Assembly (NCBI RefSeq): GCF_010367435.1
Contig: NZ_WJWY01000005.1
Coordinates: forward strand, 64,001 to 96,135
DNA length: 32,135 nt
Direction of reading: 5' to 3'
Source of the DNA: Fusobacterium sp. IOR10
Lineage (GTDB): Bacteria > Fusobacteriota > Fusobacteriia > Fusobacteriales > Fusobacteriaceae
Part shown: piece by piece, positions 1 to 7,155 of the stretch
How the letters are laid out: the number at the start of each line of letters is the position of its first letter
Numbering within the stretch: position 1 is the first letter of the stretch
Program-made: the position numbers and the translations under genes
The notes under the pieces: model-generated
Seen by the model: the letters and a program-made list of their open reading frames with translations, nothing else
The model's database searches: none
What the model was told of the DNA's origin: nothing

Positions 1-85
1 GTGACAGTTGAATTTCATAAGACCTTCTTGTTACATTAATAAGATCATCTAGTGTTAATTTATCTTCCCCTATTATTAATTTCAT
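1..85 (-). CDS. hutH: Aromatic amino acid (probably histidine) ammonia-lyase, N-terminal fragment
   Basis: The gene starts at 85 and runs off the left edge, so only 28 residues are visible, beginning MKLIIGEDKLTLDDLINVTR. The pattern of a short beta strand followed by LTLDDLxxVxR is typical of the N-terminus of the histidine/phenylalanine ammonia-lyase family. These enzymes remove ammonia from histidine to give urocanate, using a self-formed MIO cofactor in the cytoplasm. The catalytic Ala-Ser-Gly lies outside the window, so the substrate cannot be confirmed. A strong ribosome-binding site (AGGAGGGG on the minus strand, 91-98) precedes the start. An overlapping ATG at 89 is in a different frame and is rejected. 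The permease gene ends 29 bases upstream on the same strand, which suggests an uptake-plus-degradation operon. The family call is fairly likely; histidine specificity is inferred. Confidence 0.6.
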   Translation of the reverse strand, partial: MKLIIGEDKLTLDDLINVTRRSYEIQLS

Positions 86-114
86 ACATCCCCCTCCTGA
101 AAATTTCTATATTA

Positions 115-1419
115 TTAAAAAATTAATGCTCCTATCATTCCTGCTATAAACAAAGGGATATTGTAATGTAAGAATGTTGGTACACATGTATCCCAAATAT
201 GTTGGTGTTGTCCATCTACATTTAATCCTGATGTTGGTCCAAGTGTTGAATCTGATGCTGGAGAACCTGCATCTCCCAAAGCTCCTGCAGTTGCAATTAA
301 TACTATTATTGCACCTGGTGAAAAACCTAATTTTAAAGCTAAAGGACAGTATATAACTGCTAAAATTGGAATTGTTCCAAAGGAACTTCCTATTCCCATT
401 GTTACAAATAATCCAACAAGTAACATTATAAAGGCCCCTGCAACTTTACTAGTTCCTATTATTGCCACTACACTTTCAACTAGTTGTGGAATAGCATTTG
501 TTTCCCTAATAACATTTCCATAACCTGCTGCAACTAACATTACAAAGGCAATAAGTCCCATTATTAAAACTCCACCATTTAGTAAATCATCAATGTCTCC
601 CCATTTAATAGCTTTAAATGCAACCATTATCCCAAGGGCAACTATTGCTCCAAGGGGTAGAGACCCTGTTGTTAATTGAACTACAAAGGCAACAATTGCC
701 CCAACCAATGTTACCCAATGTTTTGTTTCCATTTTTTCTGGAATATTATTTTGTTCTTCAAAACCCTTTAAAGGTAAATCCTTATACTCTCTAGGTTTTC
801 TATATGAAAAGAATATTGCTGTTAATAATCCTATGAACATTGCAATTCCAAGTATCCAGTTAGCTCTCCAAACTTGCCCTAAAGTAACTGTATACCCATT
901 TGCATTAATTTGATCCTTTATTATTGTTTGAAATATAAGTCCAAAACCAACTGGTAAAACTATATATGGAGTTTTTAATCCAAAGGTTAGAGCACAGGCC
1001 ATTCCCCTTCTATCTAATTTTAATTTATTCATTAGTTTTAATAATGGTGGAATTAAAATTGGTATAAAGGCAATGTGTACTGGAATTAAATTTTGTGAAA
1101 AACAAGTTATAAATGCTATTAAAAGCAATAGAACGAATTTTCTTCCACTTACAACCTTGGCAATTTTTTTAGACATCATCCCAGCTAATCCTGTTTGATT
1201 TATTGCCACAGCTAAAGTACCTAACAAAACATAACTAAGTGCTGTCTCTGAATTTCCACCCATTCCTGAAATTAGAAATCCCATTGTTGCTGAAACTCCC
1301 AATCCTGACATTACCCCTGCTACTAAAGCTGCTAATATCATTGATATTATTACATTTAGCCTTAGCAAACAAAGAATACTCATTAAAACAACTGAAACTA
1401 CCACTGGATTAAATAACAT
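115..1419 (-). CDS. Na+/H+ antiporter family permease, possible histidine/amino acid transporter
   Basis: This 434-residue protein is strongly hydrophobic, with about 11-12 membrane segments. The N-terminal half has LGTLAVAINQTG, and near residues 388-412 it has SDSTLGPTSGLN followed by DGQHQHIWDTCVPTF. This signature is typical of the NhaC-like Na+/H+ antiporter family that includes B. subtilis YuiF; members are often annotated as histidine permeases. It should act in the inner membrane as a cation-coupled carrier. The start at 1419 is supported by AGGGGG at 1425-1430; the ATG at 1423 is out of frame. It lies directly upstream of the ammonia-lyase (29-base gap), so uptake of that enzyme's substrate is a reasonable inference. 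Family assignment is strong; substrate is inferred from context only. Confidence 0.75.
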   Translation of the reverse strand: MLFNPVVVSVVLMSILCLLRLNVIISMILAALVAGVMSGLGVSATMGFLISGMGGNSETALSYVLLGTLAVAINQTGLAGMMSKKIAKVVSGRKFVLLLLIAFITCFSQNLIPVHIAFIPILIPPLLKLMNKLKLDRRGMACALTFGLKTPYIVLPVGFGLIFQTIIKDQINANGYTVTLGQVWRANWILGIAMFIGLLTAIFFSYRKPREYKDLPLKGFEEQNNIPEKMETKHWVTLVGAIVAFVVQLTTGSLPLGAIVALGIMVAFKAIKWGDIDDLLNGGVLIMGLIAFVMLVAAGYGNVIRETNAIPQLVESVVAIIGTSKVAGAFIMLLVGLFVTMGIGSSFGTIPILAVIYCPLALKLGFSPGAIIVLIATAGALGDAGSPASDSTLGPTSGLNVDGQHQHIWDTCVPTFLHYNIPLFIAGMIGALIF

Positions 1420-1437
1420 ACATACCCCCTTTTATTT

Positions 1438-1502
1438 TTAAAATGACTTTAAAAAATAGTGAAAAAAAATTAACTTTCATTGAATTATTAAAGTCATTTT
1501 AA
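1438..1502. promoter_or_regulatory. Paired 15-bp inverted repeat in a divergent control region
   Basis: TTAAAATGACTTTAA (1438-1452) and its exact reverse complement (1488-1502) lie between the permease and ROK genes, with centres 50 bp apart. Each copy is itself a partial palindrome (TTAAA-N5-TTTAA), so both could be operator sites for a dimeric repressor; alternatively the pair could fold into a hairpin in the permease leader. The divergent ROK repressor is the obvious candidate ligand, but that is inference. Confidence 0.5.
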
Positions 1503-1588
1503 TTTCTTCCTACGAATCAAGGATAACTTTTTTATTATCATAAATCAAATACAATAAATATATCTCACACATTTATTTTTTAAATACT

Positions 1589-1617
1589 TTGTGCAAATAT
1601 AACTTTTGTACAATAAT
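1589..1617 (+). promoter_or_regulatory. Candidate promoter of the ROK regulator gene
   Basis: TTGTGC (1589-1594) and AATAAT (1612-1617) are separated by 17 bp and lie 42 bases before the chosen start codon. The 8-bp palindrome TTGTACAA (1606-1613) overlaps the -10 element and could be an autoregulatory site. The -35 match is only partial. Confidence 0.4.
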
Positions 1618-1659
1618 ACATTTTATGTTACTATTAATACAAAGAAAGGGGGAATATGT

Positions 1660-2793
1660 ATGTATCAGAAAAAGGCACATGAGACTAATGAAAACAATGT
1701 TTTTAGATATATTTTTTATTCTAATTGTGAATTTGTCATTAAGGATGTTTCAGAAAATTTAAACATTAGCTTTCCCACTGTTAAAAAAATAATTGATAAT
1801 TTTCTAAAAAAAGAAATGCTATTTAATCAAAAAAAAATTGGAACTGGTGTTGGGAGAAAAGCTGTGGAATATTCTTTCAATGATTTTTTTTGCTACTCAA
1901 TTGGAGTAAGAATAAAAAAACATATGGCTAGTATTATATTAATAAATGCAAAGGGAAAAATAATTTGTGAAAAGACTTCAGCTTTTTCACATTTGGATAA
2001 AATACAAGGGGAGCTTTTAAATTTAATTAAAGATTTCATAAACAGTCTTTCTAAAAATATCAAGGATAAATTAGTTGGTGTTGGTATTTCAGTTCCTGGT
2101 ATTGTTAACAGAGAAAATGAATTTATAGAATTTAGCTCTAAAAATAAAGTACATCTTTCCTTTATTGAAGAAATAAAATCAGAACTTAATCTTCCAGTAT
2201 TTATGGAAAATGAATCTAATTTAGCATCTATAGGAGAGGGGTTTCTTTCTAAATATTCCAAATGTTCCCTTTTTACAGTTCTTACAATTAATGACTATGT
2301 GGGAATAAGTAACTTCCAACAGCAAAATTCAAGTAAGGGCTTTAATTTTAAAGCAGGAAGATTACATCATATGATTATTGAAACAAATGGAAGAACTTGT
2401 GAATGTGGTGCAAAGGGATGCTGGGGAGCTTATATTTCAAATAAAAGTCTAATCTCAGATTTTAAAAGGATTTTTCCTGAAATTTCAACCTTTGAAAATA
2501 TATTTTCTGAAAAATATTTAAACAGTGAAAAAGGAAAAAAAATCTTAGATAATTACATTAAATATTTAGCTATTGGAATAAAAAATATATTGTTTTTTTC
2601 AAATCCTGAGAAATTAATTATTTCAGGGAAAATTTGTTTTTACAAGGATATTATTAAAGAAAAACTCATAGAAGAAATATACAAGGATCATATATTTTAT
2701 AGGGGAAAGGAAACTATAGTTTTTTCAGATTTTAATGATGATTCTATAATTATAGGAGCTGCTATGTTCCCTATTGTAGATAGTTTATTTTAA
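1660..2793 (+). CDS. ROK-family transcriptional repressor (kinase residues lost)
   Basis: The 377-residue protein has an N-terminal winged helix-turn-helix (about residues 17-62, with ISFPTVKKIIDNFL) followed by a ROK fold. The fold is shown by VGVGISVPGIV (about 139-149) and the zinc-binding CECGAKGC motif (cysteines about 247, 249 and 254). The residues a ROK sugar kinase needs are missing: the DxGGT phosphate loop reads VRIKKHM, the catalytic Asp in the NDxN motif is Glu (NESN), and the ExGH motif is GRLHHM. It is therefore a NagC/XylR-type regulator rather than a kinase. I chose the ATG at 1660 because AAAGGGGG (1645-1652) lies seven bases upstream; a longer frame from TTG 1606 has no such site. 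It is divergent from the permease/ammonia-lyase operon and may control it. The effector is unknown. Confidence 0.8.
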   Translation: MYQKKAHETNENNVFRYIFYSNCEFVIKDVSENLNISFPTVKKIIDNFLKKEMLFNQKKIGTGVGRKAVEYSFNDFFCYSIGVRIKKHMASIILINAKGKIICEKTSAFSHLDKIQGELLNLIKDFINSLSKNIKDKLVGVGISVPGIVNRENEFIEFSSKNKVHLSFIEEIKSELNLPVFMENESNLASIGEGFLSKYSKCSLFTVLTINDYVGISNFQQQNSSKGFNFKAGRLHHMIIETNGRTCECGAKGCWGAYISNKSLISDFKRIFPEISTFENIFSEKYLNSEKGKKILDNYIKYLAIGIKNILFFSNPEKLIISGKICFYKDIIKEKLIEEIYKDHIFYRGKETIVFSDFNDDSIIIGAAMFPIVDSLF

Positions 2794-2854
2794 ATATTGA
2801 AATTTCTATTATTTCAAGTTATAATATTCTATACATTTTAATTAGGAGAATTTT

Positions 2855-3625
2855 ATGGAAAACTTAAAAAATAAAACTTTAGAAAAAAATGTTCCTGCAA
2901 TAGAAAAAGCTGATAAAATTTTCACTTACCTTTATCATAACGAAAAAGCCAACCAAGTAACTATTTCAAGAGAATTGAACTTATCGAAAGCTACTGTTAA
3001 CCGCCTTCTTTTTGTTCTTGTTAAACTAGAATATTTAAACTTAAATAATAGTTTTTATTCTTTAGGAAATAAATTTTCAATTTTTTCAAATAAAAATAAT
3101 AAATATAATATTATAATGAATATTACCTATCCATATTTAGAAGAACTTTCTTTAAAATTTAAAGAAACATTTAAATTAAGCGTCTTAGACGAAAATATTG
3201 TAAGATGCATAGCTAGTGTTGAAAGTAGTGATTATATTAAAGTCCCTGTATCAAATAAGGCTATTTTCCCACTTCATGCAGGAGCAGCTAGTAAACTACT
3301 TATTTCTCAATTAAGTGATAACAAATTAAATAACTTACTTGAAAAAAATCTTCCTAAATATACTGAAAATACCATCACAGACAGAGAAACTTTAAAAAAA
3401 GAACTGTTAAAAATAAACTTTAAAAAAATTGCTTTTGATAATATGGAACATTCAGAAAAGATAAAAGCTATTGCTACTCCTATTTTAAATGAAAACAATC
3501 AAATTATAGCTGCTATTAGTTGCCCTTGTTTTCCTGAAGATTTGACTACAGAAAAAATAGAAATTATTTCTAAAAGTATGTGCTATATTTGTGATGAAAT
3601 ATCTAAAAAATTAAAATATTTTTAA
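2855..3625 (+). CDS. IclR-family transcriptional regulator
   Basis: This 256-residue protein has an N-terminal winged helix-turn-helix (about residues 14-70, including VTISRELNLSKATVNRLL) and a C-terminal effector-binding domain. The latter includes the FPLHAGAASKLL segment around residue 140 and a conserved AIATPILNENNQIIAAIS strand near 205-222. IclR proteins are homodimeric regulators that often sense small acids such as KDG, glyoxylate or aromatic acids. A ribosome-binding site (TAGGAGA) precedes the start. It follows the ROK gene by 61 bases on the same strand and converges on kduD with only six bases between stop codons. That position next to the keto-deoxyuronate genes makes it a candidate KdgR-like regulator. 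However, a second IclR gene at 8403 is better placed, so the target is uncertain. Confidence 0.82.
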   Translation: MENLKNKTLEKNVPAIEKADKIFTYLYHNEKANQVTISRELNLSKATVNRLLFVLVKLEYLNLNNSFYSLGNKFSIFSNKNNKYNIIMNITYPYLEELSLKFKETFKLSVLDENIVRCIASVESSDYIKVPVSNKAIFPLHAGAASKLLISQLSDNKLNNLLEKNLPKYTENTITDRETLKKELLKINFKKIAFDNMEHSEKIKAIATPILNENNQIIAAISCPCFPEDLTTEKIEIISKSMCYICDEISKKLKYF

Positions 3626-3631
3626 TGAAAC

Positions 3632-4405
3632 CTATCTAACCAACCAACCACCATCAACTGCTAAAATATGACCATTGATATAATCTGAAGCTCTACTTCC
3701 TAAGAAAACTATTGTTCCCATTAAATCAAATGGATCTGCCCATCTTTCTGCAGGTATTCTTCCTAATATTTCTGCATTTCTTTCTTTATCTGCTCTTATT
3801 GGAGCTGTATTAGCTGTTTTTATATATCCTGGAGCAATGGCATTTATTTGAATGTTTTTTGATGCTAATTCATTTGCAAAAGCCTTTGTTAATCCAGCTA
3901 CTCCATGTTTACTTGCTGTATAGGGCGGAACGAACTTCCCACCTTGGAAAGAAAGCATTGAAGCTATATTTATTATTTTACCACTTTTTTGTTCTACCAT
4001 TATTTTAGCTACATCTTGGCTCATATAATAAACAGAATTTAAATTAATGTTCATTACAGCTTCCCAATCAGAATCTTTATATTCTAACAATGGAGCTCTT
4101 TTTATTGTTCCTGCATTGTTTACCAATATATCAATCTTTCCGTATACTCTCATACATTCTTTTACACTTTCTGAAATCTCATTTCTTTTTGTTAAATCTG
4201 CTTGATAAAAAGATACTTTTTGTCCAGCTGATTCTACTATTTTTTTTGTTTCTTCCCATTCTCTATCATAAGTCACTACAAATAGATCTGCTCCTGCTTT
4301 AGCAAAAGCTTCAACATATCCTAAACCTAATCCTGTATTGCCACCTGTAACTATAGCAATCTTTCCTTTTAAAGAAAAGAAATCCATTGAAAATTTACTT
4401 AACAT
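3632..4405 (-). CDS. kduD: 2-dehydro-3-deoxy-D-gluconate 5-dehydrogenase (KduD, SDR family)
   Basis: The 257-residue protein is a classical short-chain dehydrogenase. It has the TGGNTGLG nucleotide-binding motif at residues 20-27, NNAG at 96-99, and catalytic Ser149 (NIAS) with Tyr162 and Lys166 (YTASK). KduD reversibly converts 3-deoxy-D-glycero-2,5-hexodiulosonate to 2-keto-3-deoxygluconate with NAD(P)H in the cytoplasm. SDR specificity is hard to read from sequence, but the N-terminus (FSLKGKIAIVTGG) and C-terminus (GHILAVDGGWLVR) are KduD-like, and kduI lies immediately upstream (28-base gap). AGGAGG at 4412-4417 supports the start. It is the last gene of the minus-strand operon. No clear terminator is seen before the convergent IclR gene, so transcripts may run into each other. 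Confidence 0.88.
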   Translation of the reverse strand: MLSKFSMDFFSLKGKIAIVTGGNTGLGLGYVEAFAKAGADLFVVTYDREWEETKKIVESAGQKVSFYQADLTKRNEISESVKECMRVYGKIDILVNNAGTIKRAPLLEYKDSDWEAVMNINLNSVYYMSQDVAKIMVEQKSGKIINIASMLSFQGGKFVPPYTASKHGVAGLTKAFANELASKNIQINAIAPGYIKTANTAPIRADKERNAEILGRIPAERWADPFDLMGTIVFLGSRASDYINGHILAVDGGWLVR

Positions 4406-4433
4406 TTGTTGCCTCCTAAAATATATTCTTTTT

Positions 4434-5264
4434 TTATTTAATATCTTCCATTTTTACATGATCCATATCAGTAAATGTTTGATTTTCTCCTACCATTCCC
4501 CATATAAATGTATAACCTGCAGTTCCAACTCCTGAATGTATTGACCAAGAAGGAGAAATTATAGCTTCCTCACTTTTCATTACCACATGTCTTGTTTCTG
4601 AAGGTTCACCCATTAAATGGAAAACTCTTGCATCCTCATTCATATCAAAATATAAATAAACTTCCATTCTTCTATCATGAGTATGACAAGGCATACTATT
4701 CCATACAGATCCATCTTCCAAAATAGTCATTCCCATAACAAGTTGGCATGACTTACATACATCTGGATGAATATACTGATTTATTGTTCTTTTATTAGAA
4801 GTTTCTATACTTCCTAATTTTACTTTTTTAGCATCTTCCAATCCTATTCTTACTGTTGGATATTTAAAATGAGCTGGAGCTGAATTTAAATAAAATTTAG
4901 CTGGATTTTTTGGATCTTTTGATTTAAATGAAACTTTTTCTATTCCTAATCCAACATATAACGCATCTTTATTATTTATTTCAAATGTTTCTCCATTTAA
5001 TATTACAACTCCATCTCCACCAATATTTATAATCCCTAACTCTCTTCTTTCTAAGAAAAAATCACTTCCTAATTCTTTACTACCGATTAACTTTAAAGTT
5101 TCTGTTGTTGGACATACTCCTCCAACGATTATTCTATCAAAATGAGAATAAACTAATTTTAATTTGTTAGGTTTAAAAAGTTCTTGAATTAAATATTCCT
5201 CTCTCAACCTATTAGTATCATATTTTTTTGCATCTTTGTTACTTGAAGCATAACGTATTTCCAT
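4434..5264 (-). CDS. kduI: 5-dehydro-4-deoxy-D-glucuronate isomerase
   Basis: This 276-residue protein matches the KduI cupin family along its full length. The zinc ligands are all present: His194 and His196 (CHTHDRRME), Glu201 and His243 (SIHSG), in the same spacing as the E. coli enzyme. The YASSNKDAKKYDTNRLREEY start is also typical. KduI isomerises 4-deoxy-L-threo-5-hexosulose uronate, released from unsaturated uronides, to 3-deoxy-D-glycero-2,5-hexodiulosonate, the substrate of KduD. GGAGG lies five bases before the ATG. The region covering the ribosome-binding site and first eight codons is duplicated upstream (5307-5340), so ribosomes leaving dctM meet a decoy start first. The gene is intact and lies between dctM and kduD. 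Confidence 0.93.
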   Translation of the reverse strand: MEIRYASSNKDAKKYDTNRLREEYLIQELFKPNKLKLVYSHFDRIIVGGVCPTTETLKLIGSKELGSDFFLERRELGIINIGGDGVVILNGETFEINNKDALYVGLGIEKVSFKSKDPKNPAKFYLNSAPAHFKYPTVRIGLEDAKKVKLGSIETSNKRTINQYIHPDVCKSCQLVMGMTILEDGSVWNSMPCHTHDRRMEVYLYFDMNEDARVFHLMGEPSETRHVVMKSEEAIISPSWSIHSGVGTAGYTFIWGMVGENQTFTDMDHVKMEDIK

Positions 5265-5340
5265 TTTTCCCTCCTATATTTGCTGCCATTATTTCAGTCA
5301 TAACAAACTTGAAGCATAACGTATTTCCATTTTTCCCTCC
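5241..5340 (-). repeat. 34-bp direct repeat duplicating the kduI start region
   Basis: Bases 5241-5274 and 5307-5340 are identical over 34 positions with a 66-bp period. Each copy contains, on the minus strand, the kduI ribosome-binding site (GGAGGG), the ATG and eight codons (MEIRYASS). The 32-base segment between them (5275-5306) has no obvious origin. It looks like a recent duplication with filler sequence. Confidence 0.9.
5298..5330 (-). CDS. 10-codon leader mini-ORF copied from the kduI start
   Basis: The upstream copy of the kduI start encodes MEIRYASSLL followed by TGA (5300-5298). It has the same strong GGAGGG site as kduI, and that site begins about ten bases after the dctM stop. 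Translation is therefore likely if the region is transcribed. Whether it regulates kduI by coupling or by ribosome diversion, or is simply a by-product of duplication, cannot be told from sequence. Confidence 0.45.
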   Translation of the reverse strand: MEIRYASSLL

Positions 5341-5349
5341 ATTAATTTT

Positions 5350-6653
5350 TTATTTTATTAGTCCAAATGTTCTTGGTAAAAACAATGAAACTTCCGGAAC
5401 AAAAACAACTAACATAAGTATCATTATTACTACTATAAAGAATGGCAATAGCCATTTAAAAACTTCCTCAATTGTCACATCTCCAACCTTACACCCTGTA
5501 AATAATATTGGTCCAACTGGTGGAGTTATTGTCCCTACGCAAAGATTGAAAACTAGCATTATACCAAAATGTACTGGACTCATTCCAAATTGTTCCACTA
5601 TTGGTAAAAATATTGGTGTAAATATCAATACTGCTGGAGTAGGATCCATAAATGTTCCTATTATTAATAATAATAAATTCATAATTAATAGTATTATTAT
5701 TCTGTTATCAGTAATACCCAATAATAAATCTGCTATTTTTTGAGGAATATTGGCAAAGGACATTACCCAAGACATTATTGAAGATACACCTATCATAAAA
5801 ATTACTATTGATGTCATTTTAGCTGAATTTAAAAATATTTTAGGTAACTCGCTCACTCTCATTTCTCTATATATAAAAGAAAGAACTAGCGAGTAAACTA
5901 CAGCTATCGCTGATCCTTCAGTTGCTGTAAAAACTCCCTCTAATATACCACCGATTACTATTACTATTAACATTAAACTTGGAACTGCATTTAATATTAT
6001 TTTGAAGGCTTCTTTTAAACTAACTTTTTTTCTGATTTATATTTTAATTTCTTAGCCATTATTCCAGAGATTATCATTACCCCTAAACCCCACAATATCC
6101 CTGGAATATATCCTGCTATAAAAAGAGCTGATATTGACACACTTCCTGCTACAGTTGAATAAACTATTAAAGTGTTACTAGGAGGAATAAGCATTCCAGT
6201 TGGAGCAGAACATATATTTACTGCAGAACTAAATCTTTTATCATATCCTTCTTTTTCTTCTAACGGAGCCATTGTTCCCCCAACTGCTGCTGCTGCAACT
6301 CCAGAACCACTTATAGCACCAAAAAGCATATTGGCAACTATATTAGCTTGAGCCAATGGACCATAAAATTTCCCACCAACTAATTTAGCACATTTTATTA
6401 ATCTAATTGCTATACCACCTCTATTCATAATATTCCCAGCTAGAATAAAAAATGGAATTGCAATTAAAGAAAATGAATTTGTACCTATAAAAAGTCTTTG
6501 AGATGCTGTTGTCATTGTTCCAGAAAATGGAAGAATAAAAAACATTGACAATGTTGATGATACCCCTATACTAACACTTATTGGTACACCTACCCCTAAG
6601 AGAAATACCAACGATACAAATATAATTATTCCTATCTGTAATCCTAAATCCAT
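5350..6653 (-). pseudogene. dctM: TRAP transporter large permease DctM, split by a frameshift
   Basis: Two adjacent frames together make one complete DctM. The N-terminal part (6653 to a TAA at 6015) carries IPFFILAGNIMNRGG and the FGAISGSGVAAAAVGG motif. The C-terminal part (ending at 5350) carries GVFTATEGSAIAVVYSL, GTFMDPTPAVLIFTPIFLPI and TPPVGPILFTG. Joining them at 6024 by a -1 shift gives 434 residues, the usual length for the family, with no lost or doubled segment. DctM is the multi-helix membrane subunit that moves the acid substrate with Na+ in TRAP transporters. AAGGGG precedes the start, and dctQ ends two bases upstream. The break is a 7-A run where 8 would keep frame. It may be a real mutation, a sequencing error, or programmed frameshifting. 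Without shifting, the transporter would be non-functional. Confidence 0.85.
6015..6034 (-). other. dctM frameshift site: A_AAA_AAG slippery heptamer before a stop
   Basis: On the minus strand the zero-frame codons are GAA AAA AAG TTA GTT TAA. The heptamer A_AAA_AAG (6030-6024) is in the register needed for -1 ribosomal slippage, and slippage there enters exactly the frame of the C-terminal half (GTT AGT TTA...). The zero-frame stop lies two codons later. I see no strong downstream hairpin (only a weak GAA/TTC stem) and no clear upstream Shine-Dalgarno-like stimulator. Confidence 0.7.
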
Positions 6654-6655
6654 AC

Positions 6656-7138
6656 CTACCCCTTATCTTTCTTACTTAAAAATAAAATTTTTCTTATATT
6701 ATATACACTATAAAATATTACAAATAGTCCACTTATTGGAATTGCAGAATAAATTATTCCAATTGGAATTTGTAAAGCTGCATCAACTTGATTCATTTGA
6801 GTTAATGAAGAATAATATCCTCCATAAACCATAACTGTAAATGTAAATATCATAATTATAATTTCTTGAAATATATCTATTTTATTTTTCAACCATTTTG
6901 GTGACTTGTCCCTTAAAAAAGATATTTGCATATGCTCTCTTTTCCCAAAAACATATGCAGAGCCATATAACACTAACCATACAAAAAGATATTGAGATAT
7001 TTGTTCTGTATAGGCATTTGGCTTATTAAATATATATCTAATAAAAACTTGCCAAGTGACTAATATTGTCATAAGACCCATAATAGCAATACAGTACATT
7101 TCTATTATTTTATCAAGAATATACTTTGTTTTTTCCAT
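6656..7138 (-). CDS. dctQ: TRAP transporter small permease DctQ
   Basis: This 160-residue protein has four predicted membrane segments (about residues 12-32, 48-65, 90-110 and 128-150). It also carries the DctQ-type motif TWQVFIRYIFNKPNAYTEQ followed by LFVWLVLYGSAYVFGKREHM. DctQ is the small membrane subunit that pairs with DctM in TRAP transporters. AAGGGG lies about six bases before the ATG. The gene sits between dctP and dctM with gaps of 17 and 2 bases, so it is translationally close-coupled. Its reading frame is intact, in contrast to dctM. Confidence 0.88.
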   Translation of the reverse strand: MEKTKYILDKIIEMYCIAIMGLMTILVTWQVFIRYIFNKPNAYTEQISQYLFVWLVLYGSAYVFGKREHMQISFLRDKSPKWLKNKIDIFQEIIIMIFTFTVMVYGGYYSSLTQMNQVDAALQIPIGIIYSAIPISGLFVIFYSVYNIRKILFLSKKDKG

Positions 7139-7155
7139 ATTTTACCCCTTATTTT

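Noticed and set aside
1660-2793. ROK sugar kinase
   Set aside because: The ATP-binding DxGGT and catalytic Asp motifs are missing and an N-terminal DNA-binding domain is present.
2797-2817. Terminator after the ROK gene
   Set aside because: TTGAAAT and ATTTCAA can pair, but the 7-bp AT-rich stem has no T-run after it, so it is not convincing.
5228-5743. 171-residue plus-strand open frame across kduI start and dctM
   Set aside because: It contains the 34-bp repeat twice (KHNVFPFFPP) and is the antisense of clear coding genes; no initiation signals.
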